Below, one piece after another: positions 27,299 to 35,646 of a stretch of DNA of 64,000 nucleotides. A program made the translations under genes and the position numbers. How positions within the stretch are numbered: the first letter of the stretch is position 1; every line of letters begins with the position of its first letter. Origin of the DNA: Treponema pedis (GTDB lineage Bacteria > Spirochaetota > Spirochaetia > Treponematales > Treponemataceae); NCBI RefSeq assembly GCF_017161325.1, contig NZ_CP045670.1, positions 496,001 to 560,000 of the forward strand, given 5' to 3'. The notes beneath the pieces were generated by a model. The model ran no database searches. It was not told the DNA's origin and saw nothing but the letters and a program-made list of their open reading frames with translations.

Positions 27299-27472
27299 GG
27301 GGGCGTCCCCCGCTTAGGGGCTGATTTTGGGGAGGGAAGACACCCCGGCAGAACGGGTTTTCTTCCCTCCCCAAACCCCTCCCATTTTTTCCGTCTGCTT
27401 AGGGGCTCTGCCCCTAAGAACCCCGCTTACGGCTGGGGTTTTTCAGGCAAAGGCGCTGACGCGCTTTGCCTG
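27299..27472. repeat. Cluster of GC-rich hairpins
   Basis: Four palindromes in 174 bases, much richer in G+C than the surroundings: GGGGGCGTCCCCC (27299-27311); a perfect 15-bp arm pair TTTGGGGAGGGAAGA / TCTTCCCTCCCCAAA (27326-27375, 20-base loop); CTTAGGGGC-TCT-GCCCCTAAG (27398-27418); and CAGGCAAAG / CTTTGCCTG (27444-27472). They resemble REP-type intergenic elements. No coding potential is supported. Confidence 0.7.
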
Positions 27473-27492
27473 CGAGGGGGTGGTTTTTTCTT

Positions 27493-27589
27493 AACCGCTC
27501 GGAGCGCAAAGGCCGCTAAGATTTTCGGGGTACCGCTGTTTTCCTTTCCCCCTTGTTTTTCTTTGCGTTCTTTGCGAGCTTTGCGGTTT
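27493..27589. repeat. Single copy of the ~104-bp repeat, left of the LRR gene
   Basis: Starts AACCGCTCGGAGCGCAAAG and ends CTTTGCGAGCTTTGCGG, with imperfectly inverted ends. It is in the same orientation as the five tandem copies on the other side of the LRR gene (28668-29167). Confidence 0.8.
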
Positions 27590-27605
27590 CTCCCCATTCA
27601 CGGTT

Positions 27606-28616
27606 TTACTGTATTGCCGCAAACTTTTCCTTTGCGGTGCCCATATCGCCGGCGCCGGCTTTATATTTGTCAAGCTGGTCTTGCGGTACTTTTATGCTGC
27701 CGTCTGCCAGATTGCCGCAGTTTGTAAAGGCACTGTCGAACTTGCCGGCACTGTAATTGCAGTTGAGCGTTACGCCGGTTAGCTTTGTGCAGGCGTAAAA
27801 GCAGTATCCCATATCGGTAACGCTTGCGGGGATATCCGGCACTGTAGTAAGGCTTGTGCAGCCGTAAAAGCAGTTTGTCATATTGGTAAGGCCTACGGGA
27901 ATGTTCGGCACTGTTGTAAGGCTTGTGCAGTCTTGAAAGCAGCGTTCCATATCGGTAACGTCTTTGGGGATAGCCGGTGCTCTAGTAAGGTTTTTGCAGC
28001 TTGCAAAGCAGTTTGACATATCGGTAACACTTTCGGGAATAGCAGGTGCTGTTGTAAGGCTTTCGCAGTCTTGAAAGCAGCCGGACATAACGGTAACGCC
28101 TGCGGGGATGTCCGGTGCTGTTGTAAGGCTTGTGCAGCCTAAAAAACACCAGCCCATATCGGTAACGCCTTCGGGGATAGCCGGTGTCGTTGTAAGGCTT
28201 TTGCAGCCTGCAAAGCAGTTTTCCATACTGGTAAGACCTGCGGGGTAGGCTGCGATTTTAAGGGCTACTTTTTTATCCGAATGGTCTTTAAGTTTTTGTC
28301 CCAAGGCTCCCGGATTGTCGTCGCTTCCCTTAAAGGCTTCTTTCGGTATGAGGCCGGTTACTTCGATGTAGTTTAGCTTTTCGCTTGAAGCGGTGTCCCT
28401 CAAGTAGGTTTCAAGGTCGGCATAGGAGACTTTTACGTAGGGGCCGGGCGTTACTGCGGGTGTATTGTTTCCGCCTGTGCTCCCTGTGGGCTTTCTGCCT
28501 GACGTATTGGGGCAGCCTGAGAAAAAACCCGTTACTATAAATACTATTGTCAATACCGAACCGACAAGAATAGGCGTTTTTAACTCGCGTATTCTTACAT
28601 TTAATAATCTTTTCAT
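27606..28616 (-). CDS. Repeat-containing surface lipoprotein (BspA/LRR_5-like, 23-residue repeats)
   Basis: A 336-residue predicted lipoprotein: hydrophobic segment then lipobox FFSGC (Cys about 35), a low-complexity Gly/Thr/Pro linker, a ~70-residue N-domain, and about seven 23-residue repeats (residues about 130-290). Each unit has the pattern M-x-x-CF-x-x-C-x-SLTT-x-P-x-IP-x-x-VTD, with two Cys per unit. This is the treponemal/BspA leucine-rich type often found on surfaces and used in adhesion. A 45-residue non-repeat tail follows. The repeats are near-identical in DNA (69-bp period), so copy number may vary. The gene sits between copies of an intergenic repeat. The minus-strand leader has GGAGG before the ATG at 28616. 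Adhesin function is inferred from family. Confidence 0.8.
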   Translation of the reverse strand: MKRLLNVRIRELKTPILVGSVLTIVFIVTGFFSGCPNTSGRKPTGSTGGNNTPAVTPGPYVKVSYADLETYLRDTASSEKLNYIEVTGLIPKEAFKGSDDNPGALGQKLKDHSDKKVALKIAAYPAGLTSMENCFAGCKSLTTTPAIPEGVTDMGWCFLGCTSLTTAPDIPAGVTVMSGCFQDCESLTTAPAIPESVTDMSNCFASCKNLTRAPAIPKDVTDMERCFQDCTSLTTVPNIPVGLTNMTNCFYGCTSLTTVPDIPASVTDMGYCFYACTKLTGVTLNCNYSAGKFDSAFTNCGNLADGSIKVPQDQLDKYKAGAGDMGTAKEKFAAIQ

Positions 28617-28667
28617 ATTTTTCCTCCCTGATAAAGATTATAGTTTTAGCCTTGCGGTTTTGTTTTT

Positions 28668-29167
28668 AACCGCTCGGAGCGCAAAGTCCGCTAAGGTTTT
28701 CGGGGTACCGCTGTTTTCCTCTCCCCTTTGTTTTTCTTTGCGTTCTTTGCGTGCTCTGCGGTTTTATTTTTAACCGCTAAGAGCGCAAAGTCCGCTAAGG
28801 TTTTCGGGGTACCGCTGTTTTCCTTTCCCCCTTGTTTTTCTTTGCGTGCTTTGCGAGCCTTGCGGTTTTGTTTTTAACCGCTAAGAGCGCAAAGTCCGCT
28901 AAGTGTTTTCGGGGTACCGCTGTTTTCCTCTCCCCCTCGTTTTTCTTTGCGTGCTCTGCGAGCTTTGCGGTTTTATTTTTAACCGCTAAGAGCGCAAAGG
29001 CCGCTAAGGTCTTTAAGGTGCTACTGTTCAAGTCCTCTTTATTTCCCCTTTGCGTTCTTTGCGTACTCTGCGGTTTTTTCTTAACCGCTCGGAGCGCAAA
29101 GGCCGCTAAGATTTTGTTTTACGAACCCTTTGTTTTTCTTTGCGTTCTTTGCGTGCTCTGCGGTTTT
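28668..29167. repeat. Five tandem copies of a ~104-bp repeat
   Basis: Copies start at about 28668, 28772, 28876, 28981 and 29083, a period of 102-105 bp. Each opens with AACCGCTAAGAGCGCAAAG (or AACCGCTCGGAGCG) and closes with a CTTTGCGTGCTCTGCGGTT-like end, which is an imperfect inverted copy of the opening. The core often contains TTTTCGGGGTACCGCTGTTT. Open frames within it (reading TARSAKAAK on the plus strand) come from the repeat and are not genes. A sixth copy lies at 27493-27589. Confidence 0.88.
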
Positions 29168-29408
29168 GTTTAACCGGAATAATCGCCGGTTATCGATATC
29201 CATTTATCTCTTATGCAGTTTTTTACCGCTATTGTCCTTAAAGCGTTAAGTTTTTAAGGTGTCTTGCTCCGTAATCCTTTTAGGTCTCCTTTGCATGGGC
29301 TAAACTTTGCTCAACGCTTTGTACGGCTTCGCGGTTTTTTTGCATTAACTCATTATACATCAGTGTAAAACAAATTTACATAAAAAACACTGCAAAAAAG
29401 CAAAAAAG
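29168..29408. other. Intergenic sequence without recognised gene
   Basis: AT-rich DNA between the repeat array and the iterons. It contains CAGTGT/ACACTG pairing segments near 29361-29392 and nothing else I can support. Confidence 0.4.
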
Positions 29409-29484
29409 AACCTTGGTTACCCAAAAAAGAACTTTGGTTACTTTTAGAGTAACCTTGGTTACCTTCAAAATAACCTTGGTTACC
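29409..29484. repeat. Four 21-bp iterons (AACCTTGGTTACC)
   Basis: AACCTTGGTTACC at 29409, 29451 and 29472, and a near copy (AACTTTGGTTAC) at 29430. Spacing is exactly 21 bp, two helical turns. The core is itself a palindrome (GTAACC-TT-GGTTAC, complete in the third copy). It could be a cooperative protein-binding array about 250 bp upstream of the nrdA promoter, or an origin-like element. Confidence 0.75.
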
Positions 29485-29733
29485 CTAAAAAAGACGAAAT
29501 TTATTCCGTAAATTCTAAAATATGACGAAAAAAAGCGGTATCGGTAGCTCTCAAAAAAAGTTTTTAAACTATTTTTACACCGGGCTTAAGCGATAAAAAA
29601 GCGGACCTATGCACAGGTTTTAAAGTAATTAAACCGAAAAACGTTTTTCCTTCCGTTCGGGCACACATCATTTACAAAAAACAAGTTTTACGGCTCACAA
29701 AAACTTCTCTTTACAAAACACTCAGGTTCTCTG

Positions 29734-29798
29734 TTGACACACACTATATATTGTGTTATAATCTTACAAAAATAAATAAATCACACAATATATAGCGT
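29734..29798 (+). promoter_or_regulatory. nrdA promoter with two NrdR boxes
   Basis: TTGACA (29734-29739), 17-bp spacer and TATAAT (29757-29762). Box 1 ACACTATATATTGTGT (29741-29756) fills the spacer. Box 2 ACACAATATATAGCGT (29783-29798) lies downstream of the start site. Both fit the NrdR consensus (acaCwAtATaTwGtgt). They are 42 bp apart, a whole number of helical turns, so NrdR-ATP/dATP could bind both on one face and repress. Confidence 0.9.
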
Positions 29799-29880
29799 GC
29801 TTTTAGGCGAACTTACAACTTCTCTTACAGGCACGCTTAAAATATTAAAGATTTTTATCTATACGTACGGAGGAAATTTT

Positions 29881-32418
29881 ATGCAAATTATAAAAAGGAA
29901 CGGAGAAAAAAAGGAGTATGAACCGGAAAAAATAGCAATGGCAATTCAATCGGCATTTGAAAGCGTCGAAAATTCGCCGCATAACAATCTTAACATAATA
30001 ATTCCGCCCCTTGTTAAAGAAATCGAAGCGGATATAAAAGAGCTTAGCAAAAACGGCAATTTAGTGCAAGTCGAAACCATTCAGGATTTAGTTGAAAAAA
30101 CCCTAATCGAGCACAATTACTATGCCGAAGTAAAAAACTTTATCCTATACCGTGTAAGCAGAACAAAACGCCGCGATGCCCGCCAAACTATAACGCGTTT
30201 TTTCCCTTCGGTAAATATTCAACCCGTACTGACAGGCATTCAAAACGAATTTACTTCGGAAGAATATAACTTAAATTTACTCGCCCATAAATTCCTCTCA
30301 TTCCGCAAAGAAAATATGGGCGAAGCCGATTCTCTTTCCATGTTAATTAAGGCCTCGGTAGAGCTTACCGCTCAAGATGCTCCCCGCTGGGAATTTATCG
30401 CCTCCCGCCTTTTATATTTTCAGTTCGGTTTAAAATTAAAAACCGAATTGGAAAAACGCCGTATCAATTCTTTTTACGAAAAAATAAAATACCTTGAAAA
30501 TGAAGGCTTGTACGGCACCTATATTTGCGAAAATTATTCAAGAGCCGAAATTGAAGAAGCCTCATCTTTTTTAGCTGAAGAGCGGAATAATCTTTTTACA
30601 TACAGCGGTTTGGATTTGGTTTTACGCCGCTACGTAATTCACACTCATAACAATATTACCCTTGAAACTCCGCAGGAAATGTTTTTAGGTATAGCCCTTC
30701 ATCTTGCAATGAAAGAAAAAGAAAACCGTATGGAATGGGTTAAGCGGTTTTACGATATGCTCAGCACTTTAAAAGTTACAATGGCAACCCCGACTCTTTC
30801 AAATGCCCGTAAGCCCTACCATCAGCTTTCTTCATGTTTTATCGATACCGTACCCGATTCCCTTGACGGCATTTACCGCAGTATCGATAATTTTGCAAAG
30901 GTTTCCAAATTCGGCGGCGGTATGGGTTTGTATTTCGGAAAGGTACGCGCCGTAGGCTCTCCGATAAGGGGCTTTATGGGGGCTGCGGGAGGAATTATCC
31001 GCTGGATAAAACTTGCAAACGATACGGCCGTTGCGGTTGACCAGCTCGGTGTAAGGCAGGGCTCCGTTGCGGTTTATCTTGACGTATGGCATAAAGATAT
31101 TCCCGAATTTTTACAGCTGCGTACAAATAACGGAGATGACAGAATGAAAGCGCACGATATTTTCCCCGCCGTATGTTATCCCGACCTTTTTTGGAAAACC
31201 GTACGCGATAATATAAACGCCCCTTGGTATTTAATGTGTCCTCACGAAATTTTAAAAATAAAAGGCTATGCTCTTGAAGATTATTTCGGCGAAGAATGGG
31301 AGCAGCGTTACAAAGATTGTATTTCGGACGGCAGAATAAGTAAGCGGGAAATTCCTATTAAAGAACTGATACGTCTTATTTTAAAATCGGCTGTAGAAAC
31401 GGGAACACCTTTTGCATTTAACCGCGACCATGCAAATAAAATGAATCCCAATCCCCACAAGGGAATAATTTATTGTTCGAACCTTTGTACCGAAATTTCG
31501 CAAAATATGAGCGAAATAAAATCGGTAAATACCGAAATTAAAACCGAAGAAGGAGAAACCGTCGTCGTTACAACAACAAAACCGGGCGATTTTGTCGTTT
31601 GTAATCTTGCATCGCTTGTACTGGGCAATATAAACGTAAAAGATAAATTCGAAATTGAACAAACGGTTTTAGCCGCCGTACGGGCATTGGATAATGTAAT
31701 CGACTTAAATTTTTATCCGGTTCCCTATGCTCAAATTACAAATGCGGCTTACCGCTCGATAGGATTGGGAGTTTCAGGCTATCATCATATGCTTGCAAAA
31801 AACGGTATTGCATGGGAAAGCGATGAACATTTAAATTTAAGCGGGGAAGTTTTTGAAGAAATAAATTATGCCGCAATTAAGGCTTCCGCGCAAATTGCAA
31901 AAGAAAAAGGCTCTTATAAATACTTTGAAGGAAGCGATTGGCAAACGGGAGCTTATTTTGAAAAACGCAATTACACCGAAGAGCGTTGGCAAAATTTAAA
32001 AGAAAAAATAAAAGAAAGCGGAATCAGAAACGCTTATCTTTTGGCGGTCGCTCCAACAAGTTCAACTTCAATTATTGCAGGCACTACGGCAGGTGTAGAC
32101 CCTATTATGAATAAATATTTTTTGGAAGAAAAAAAGGGCTCTCTTATGCCGCGCGTCGCACCTTCTCTTAACTTTGAAACATATTGGCTTTATAAAAATG
32201 CCCACTCCATAGACCAAAGCTGGAGCATAAAGGCGGCAGGCGTCCGCCAACGCCATATCGACCAGGCCCAATCGGTAAACCTTTATATAACCAATGATTT
32301 TACTTTCAGCAAGGTGTTAAATCTTTACATTCAAGCTTGGGAAAACGGAGTTAAATCCATTTATTATGTAAGAAGTAAATCGCTTGAAGTTGAAGAATGT
32401 ACAAGCTGTTCATCATAG
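29881..32418 (+). CDS. nrdA: Ribonucleoside-diphosphate reductase alpha subunit (class I)
   Basis: Reduces ribonucleoside diphosphates to deoxyribonucleotides, 845 residues. An N-terminal ATP-cone (MQIIKRNGEKKEYEPEKI, about 1-95) provides allosteric control. Active-site landmarks: SSCFIDTV (first redox Cys), SNLCTEI (thiyl Cys with Asn and Glu), VVCNLASLVLGN (second redox Cys), APTSSTSIIAG (phosphate loop) and the radical-transfer Tyr pair in KSIYYVRS. The C-terminal EECTSCSS is the shuttle Cys pair for thioredoxin/glutaredoxin. ATG 29881 is preceded by GGAGG; the frame extends up to 29797 only through NrdR box 2 and is not coding. No nrdB is in the window, so the subunits are encoded apart. 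Confidence 0.93.
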   Translation: MQIIKRNGEKKEYEPEKIAMAIQSAFESVENSPHNNLNIIIPPLVKEIEADIKELSKNGNLVQVETIQDLVEKTLIEHNYYAEVKNFILYRVSRTKRRDARQTITRFFPSVNIQPVLTGIQNEFTSEEYNLNLLAHKFLSFRKENMGEADSLSMLIKASVELTAQDAPRWEFIASRLLYFQFGLKLKTELEKRRINSFYEKIKYLENEGLYGTYICENYSRAEIEEASSFLAEERNNLFTYSGLDLVLRRYVIHTHNNITLETPQEMFLGIALHLAMKEKENRMEWVKRFYDMLSTLKVTMATPTLSNARKPYHQLSSCFIDTVPDSLDGIYRSIDNFAKVSKFGGGMGLYFGKVRAVGSPIRGFMGAAGGIIRWIKLANDTAVAVDQLGVRQGSVAVYLDVWHKDIPEFLQLRTNNGDDRMKAHDIFPAVCYPDLFWKTVRDNINAPWYLMCPHEILKIKGYALEDYFGEEWEQRYKDCISDGRISKREIPIKELIRLILKSAVETGTPFAFNRDHANKMNPNPHKGIIYCSNLCTEISQNMSEIKSVNTEIKTEEGETVVVTTTKPGDFVVCNLASLVLGNINVKDKFEIEQTVLAAVRALDNVIDLNFYPVPYAQITNAAYRSIGLGVSGYHHMLAKNGIAWESDEHLNLSGEVFEEINYAAIKASAQIAKEKGSYKYFEGSDWQTGAYFEKRNYTEERWQNLKEKIKESGIRNAYLLAVAPTSSTSIIAGTTAGVDPIMNKYFLEEKKGSLMPRVAPSLNFETYWLYKNAHSIDQSWSIKAAGVRQRHIDQAQSVNLYITNDFTFSKVLNLYIQAWENGVKSIYYVRSKSLEVEECTSCSS

Positions 32419-32446
32419 ACTCTTTGTAAAAAAACCGAATTGTTAT

Positions 32447-32480
32447 CCGCCGTCCATAGACCTTTGTCTAAAAACGGCGG
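32447..32480. terminator. GC-rich hairpin between convergent nrdA and nifS
   Basis: CCGCCGT / ACGGCGG with a 20-base loop. No long T tract follows immediately, so termination is only probable. Confidence 0.4.
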
Positions 32481-32528
32481 AGCTGCCGTCAATTAAAAAA
32501 ACTTTCCGTAAAGTCTATACAGAGCTTA

Positions 32529-33707
32529 TTAAAACTCTTTTAATATTTCTTTTAAAACCGTAACAAACTCTTTAAGTTCATCTAATGTTGTAGTCCTCCC
32601 GATTGAAACCCGTACCGCATTCATTTGAAGCGCCCTGTCTACTTTCATAGCGTCAAGCACTGGGCGGGAATGCTTTTTTGCCGAACACGCGGAACCTGTG
32701 GAAATACATATACCGCGTTCGGATAAACAGCGGACTAAAACCTCTCCGGTCAACTGTCTTACGGCAAACTGCAATATCCAAGGCGAAAAATTTTGCGGGT
32801 TTTCAAGACGCGTTTGCGGGATTAAAGTAACATCGTTGATTTTGCTCAACTCTTCTATTAAATAGTCCATTAAATTTTGCGCTTTGGAAAAATGCTCCTT
32901 TTCATCTATCGAATAATTTTTTAAACACTCGGCAAGGGCTAAAATCCCTGCAAGGTTTTCCGTGCCGGGTCTTATCCCGTTTTCCTGCCCGCCGCCGCGT
33001 ATAAAGGGCTCTATATTTTTTGCCGTATATAAAAAACCTATGCCGCGCGGCGCCCCTATCTTATGTCCGCTGAACGAAGCGGAATGAATCGGTAAATTTA
33101 AAAGGTTAAAGGGGATTTTTCCGATTGCCTGCACCGCATCGGTATGAAAATGAATTTTCCTCTTTCCCTTTGTAAACTCTTCAAGAGCCGCTCCTATTTC
33201 TTCAATAGGCTGAATTGCACCCGTTTCGTTATTTACGGCCATTACCGTTACAAAGCCCGTATCTTTTTCTACCGTTTTTAAAACGGCTTCAGGAGTAATT
33301 ATTCCGTTTTTGTCCGAAGGAATTACAAGCACTTTAAATTTAAGTTGCTGCATAATTTTTACCTGCTCCCTAAAAGCGGAATGTTCAAGGCTGCTTATGC
33401 ATATCGAACACGGAGAGGTCATCATTGAAAAAAGCGGAATATGGTTGGCTTCCGTTCCGCCTGAAGTAAAAAAAAATCTTTTTTCGCTTCCGCTTAAACT
33501 TTTTTTACTTCCTTCCTGCGTAAGATTCTTTTTTATACCTAAAGTGTAAGAAATCTCTTCTCTCGCTTCCTCAAGTAAAAAGCGGGCTGCCTCTCCCATA
33601 CAATGCTTTGCCGAAGGATTGGCAAAATTCAAAAACGATTTTTTTAAGGCCTTTATGCACGCGTCTTCCTGCGGAACCGCCGAAGCCGCCCAGTCCAAAT
33701 AAATCAT
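32529..33707 (-). CDS. Cysteine desulfurase (NifS/IscS family)
   Basis: PLP enzyme that removes sulfur from cysteine for Fe-S clusters and thiolation. 392 residues. FTSGGTEANHIPL is the cofactor-phosphate region, FHTDAVQAIGKIPF carries the Asp and Gln, SFSGHKIGAPRGIGFLY carries the Schiff-base Lys, and STGSACSAKKH carries the catalytic Cys. An insert with low complexity (NLTQEGSKKSLSGSEKRF, about 58-76) precedes the first motif. It overlaps aroB by four bases and is last in the mtnN-aroB-nifS operon. No iscU neighbour is seen, so its specific pathway is open (tRNA thiolation, Fe-S or NAD synthesis). Confidence 0.9.
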   Translation of the reverse strand: MIYLDWAASAVPQEDACIKALKKSFLNFANPSAKHCMGEAARFLLEEAREEISYTLGIKKNLTQEGSKKSLSGSEKRFFFTSGGTEANHIPLFSMMTSPCSICISSLEHSAFREQVKIMQQLKFKVLVIPSDKNGIITPEAVLKTVEKDTGFVTVMAVNNETGAIQPIEEIGAALEEFTKGKRKIHFHTDAVQAIGKIPFNLLNLPIHSASFSGHKIGAPRGIGFLYTAKNIEPFIRGGGQENGIRPGTENLAGILALAECLKNYSIDEKEHFSKAQNLMDYLIEELSKINDVTLIPQTRLENPQNFSPWILQFAVRQLTGEVLVRCLSERGICISTGSACSAKKHSRPVLDAMKVDRALQMNAVRVSIGRTTTLDELKEFVTVLKEILKEF

Positions 33708-34765
33708 ATAAGCACCGCCTTAATATCTTTTTCTTCCGCTTCGTAAATAAGATTTTCTTCGATGTTTTCCTGTAGAATAACTCTTATTTTACCGTGCATA
33801 TTTTTTTTATCTTTTTTCATTGCGGCAATAATTTTATTTGCAAATTCGTTTTTTAAATGCACGAGACATTGCGGTACGGCCTCCGTGCACCAACCGAATT
33901 TTTTTATTATAGAGCAAACCTCATTTGCATATTCACAATCCGTCAAACCTAAATTTTCACCCAAACGTAAAGCTCTGGAAATTCCCCAAGCCACGGCTTC
34001 GCCGTGCGAAACGGTTTTAAAATCCGAAACCGTCTCAAGAGCATGAGCGAAGGTATGCCCTAAATTCAAATATGTTCTTTCATTTTTTTCATAAAAATCC
34101 CGTGTAACTACATTTGCTTTTGAAATTATAGCTCGCTTCAAAATCTCAAAAATAAGCTCTTCATTTCGATTTAAAATTTTTTCGCTCTGTTCTAAAAATA
34201 TCTGGTACAATTTAGGAGAATATAAAAGAGCAATTTTAAAAATTTCGGCAAGACCTGAAAAATATTCCTTATCGTTTAAGGTTTTTAAAAATTTAAGAAT
34301 AATGTAAATTTCATCGGCTTTAAAAAAACTTCCTATCATATTTTTATAATTTAAAAAATTAACGGCACTTTTTCCGCCGATTGAAGCATCGGCCATTGCC
34401 AATAAGGTTGTAGGAATAAGATTGCATTTTACACCGCGCATATAAATTGAAGCTGCAAAAGCCGTTAAATCGCAAATAACGCCTCCGCCTATTCCGATAA
34501 AAATGGAATTTCTTGAAAGCCCCGCATCAAGAGCGGTTTTTAAAATAAGTTCAAGCGAAGTAAAATTTTTATTTTCTTCTCCGTTTTCGATTATAATTAA
34601 AGGAATATTTGAAGAAAAATTTTTTGCCTGTTTTACAAATCTTGCCGTATTCGTATCGGCAATATAAACGGCATCTTCATTTTGTAAAATAGGCAATTCC
34701 ATTTCTTCACAATAAAAAATATTAGTAGTCCCCTGCACGGTTGTAAAAGAAAATAAGTCGGTCAT
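33704..34765 (-). CDS. aroB: 3-dehydroquinate synthase
   Basis: NAD- and metal-dependent cyclase converting DAHP to 3-dehydroquinate in the shikimate pathway. 353 residues, normal length. Motifs: IGIGGGVICDLTAFAASIYMRG (NAD binding), IPTTLLAMADASIGGKSAVN (active site) and NLGHTFAHALE (metal His). Further metal ligands lie near SHGEAVAWG. It is joined by one base to mtnN and overlaps nifS by four. Some residues differ from the usual consensus (NMIGSFFKADEIY for the usual N.IG.F..P), but no key residue is lost. Confidence 0.92.
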   Translation of the reverse strand: MTDLFSFTTVQGTTNIFYCEEMELPILQNEDAVYIADTNTARFVKQAKNFSSNIPLIIIENGEENKNFTSLELILKTALDAGLSRNSIFIGIGGGVICDLTAFAASIYMRGVKCNLIPTTLLAMADASIGGKSAVNFLNYKNMIGSFFKADEIYIILKFLKTLNDKEYFSGLAEIFKIALLYSPKLYQIFLEQSEKILNRNEELIFEILKRAIISKANVVTRDFYEKNERTYLNLGHTFAHALETVSDFKTVSHGEAVAWGISRALRLGENLGLTDCEYANEVCSIIKKFGWCTEAVPQCLVHLKNEFANKIIAAMKKDKKNMHGKIRVILQENIEENLIYEAEEKDIKAVLI

Positions 34766-34766
34766 A

Positions 34767-35495
34767 TTATACCTGCCGTATCATTTCAAGAACAAGTTGT
34801 GCGGAATTTCTTGCAGCCTGCTTTGAAAATTCGTCATAGGAAATTTTTGCGGCGGTTTGCTTTCCCGCATTATCGGAAATACTGCGTAAAATTAAAAAAG
34901 GAATTTTATTTAAAACGCATACTTGCGCTGCGGCGGCTCCTTCCATCTCCGTACAGGCGGGAGAAAAATTTTTAATTATACTCGCCCTCAATTTTTTATC
35001 CGAAACGAAAGTATCTCCCGATGCAATTCTTCCTTCAACCGACTTTATATTCTTAAAGTCTTTATTTTCAAGTTTTAACTTTTTAAATGCTTTAACCGCA
35101 AGATTTTTTAAACCTTTATTCGAAATCCAATATGCCGATTTTGTTCCGGGTACTTGCCCCAAAGAATAACCGAAGTCCGCCGCATTGACATCATACTGCA
35201 CCGCATCGGAGGAAACTACAATATCGAATACATTTAAACCTTCCTTCAAACCTCCTGCCGTTCCGGTATTTATAATTAAATTAACTTTAAATTCGCTTAT
35301 AAGAATTTGACAGCACATGGCGGCATTAACCTTTCCTATTCCGCTGCAAGCAAGAACGATTTTTTGTCCGTTAATAATTCCTTCATAAAAATTTATTCCC
35401 GCAATTTTTACGCTTCCTCCGTTTAAATAGCGCTTTAAAAGTTTTATTTCCTGTTGTTCCGCTCCGAAAATTCCTATCGTTTTCGTTCCTATCAT
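34767..35495 (-). CDS. mtnN: 5'-methylthioadenosine/S-adenosylhomocysteine nucleosidase
   Basis: Hydrolyses MTA and SAH to adenine plus ribosylthio products, clearing methyl-transfer and polyamine by-products and feeding LuxS-type recycling. 242 residues. Landmarks: IGIFGAEQQEIKLL (catalytic Glu), CSGIGKVNAAMC, NTGTAGGLKEGLNVFDIVVS, TEMEGAAAAQVC (ribose-binding Met-Glu) and RSISDNAG (catalytic Asp). It is first in a three-gene operon with its own promoter (35535-35563). GGAG precedes the ATG. Confidence 0.93.
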   Translation of the reverse strand: MIGTKTIGIFGAEQQEIKLLKRYLNGGSVKIAGINFYEGIINGQKIVLACSGIGKVNAAMCCQILISEFKVNLIINTGTAGGLKEGLNVFDIVVSSDAVQYDVNAADFGYSLGQVPGTKSAYWISNKGLKNLAVKAFKKLKLENKDFKNIKSVEGRIASGDTFVSDKKLRASIIKNFSPACTEMEGAAAAQVCVLNKIPFLILRSISDNAGKQTAAKISYDEFSKQAARNSAQLVLEMIRQV

Positions 35496-35534
35496 TTGTA
35501 CGTTTCTCCTTTAAAATCGTTTTATTGTAAACGT

Positions 35535-35563
35535 ATTATATAAAAAAGATATAAAATTTGCAA
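35535..35563 (-). promoter_or_regulatory. Promoter of mtnN-aroB-nifS operon
   Basis: On the minus strand: TTGCAA (35563-35558), 17-bp spacer and TATAAT (35540-35535). The leader is about 33 nt and ends with a GGAGA ribosome site. Confidence 0.65.
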
Positions 35564-35611
35564 TGAATGACGTATATTAAAACATCCCTTGCAAATAACA
35601 TATCCGCCGCC

Positions 35612-35639
35612 TTGACAAAATTCATAAATATGATATTAT
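35612..35639 (+). promoter_or_regulatory. Promoter of first CorC-like gene (predicted leaderless)
   Basis: TTGACA (35612-35617), 16-bp spacer and TATTAT (35634-35639). The ATG is at 35647, about where transcription should start, and no Shine-Dalgarno is present. Confidence 0.6.
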
Positions 35640-35646
35640 AAATAAA

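Noticed and set aside
28675-29170. Long open frames on both strands reading TARSAKAAK or LRSLRALRF
   Set aside because: They are translations of the 104-bp tandem repeat, have no ribosome sites and appear in several frames; the DNA repeat explains them.
29409-29484. CRISPR-like direct repeats
   Set aside because: Period is 21 bp with 8-bp gaps, far too short for repeat-spacer units, and no cas genes are near.
29797-29880. N-terminal extension of the ribonucleotide reductase frame
   Set aside because: It begins inside an NrdR box and lies in the leader; ATG 29881 with GGAGG starts the recognised ATP-cone.
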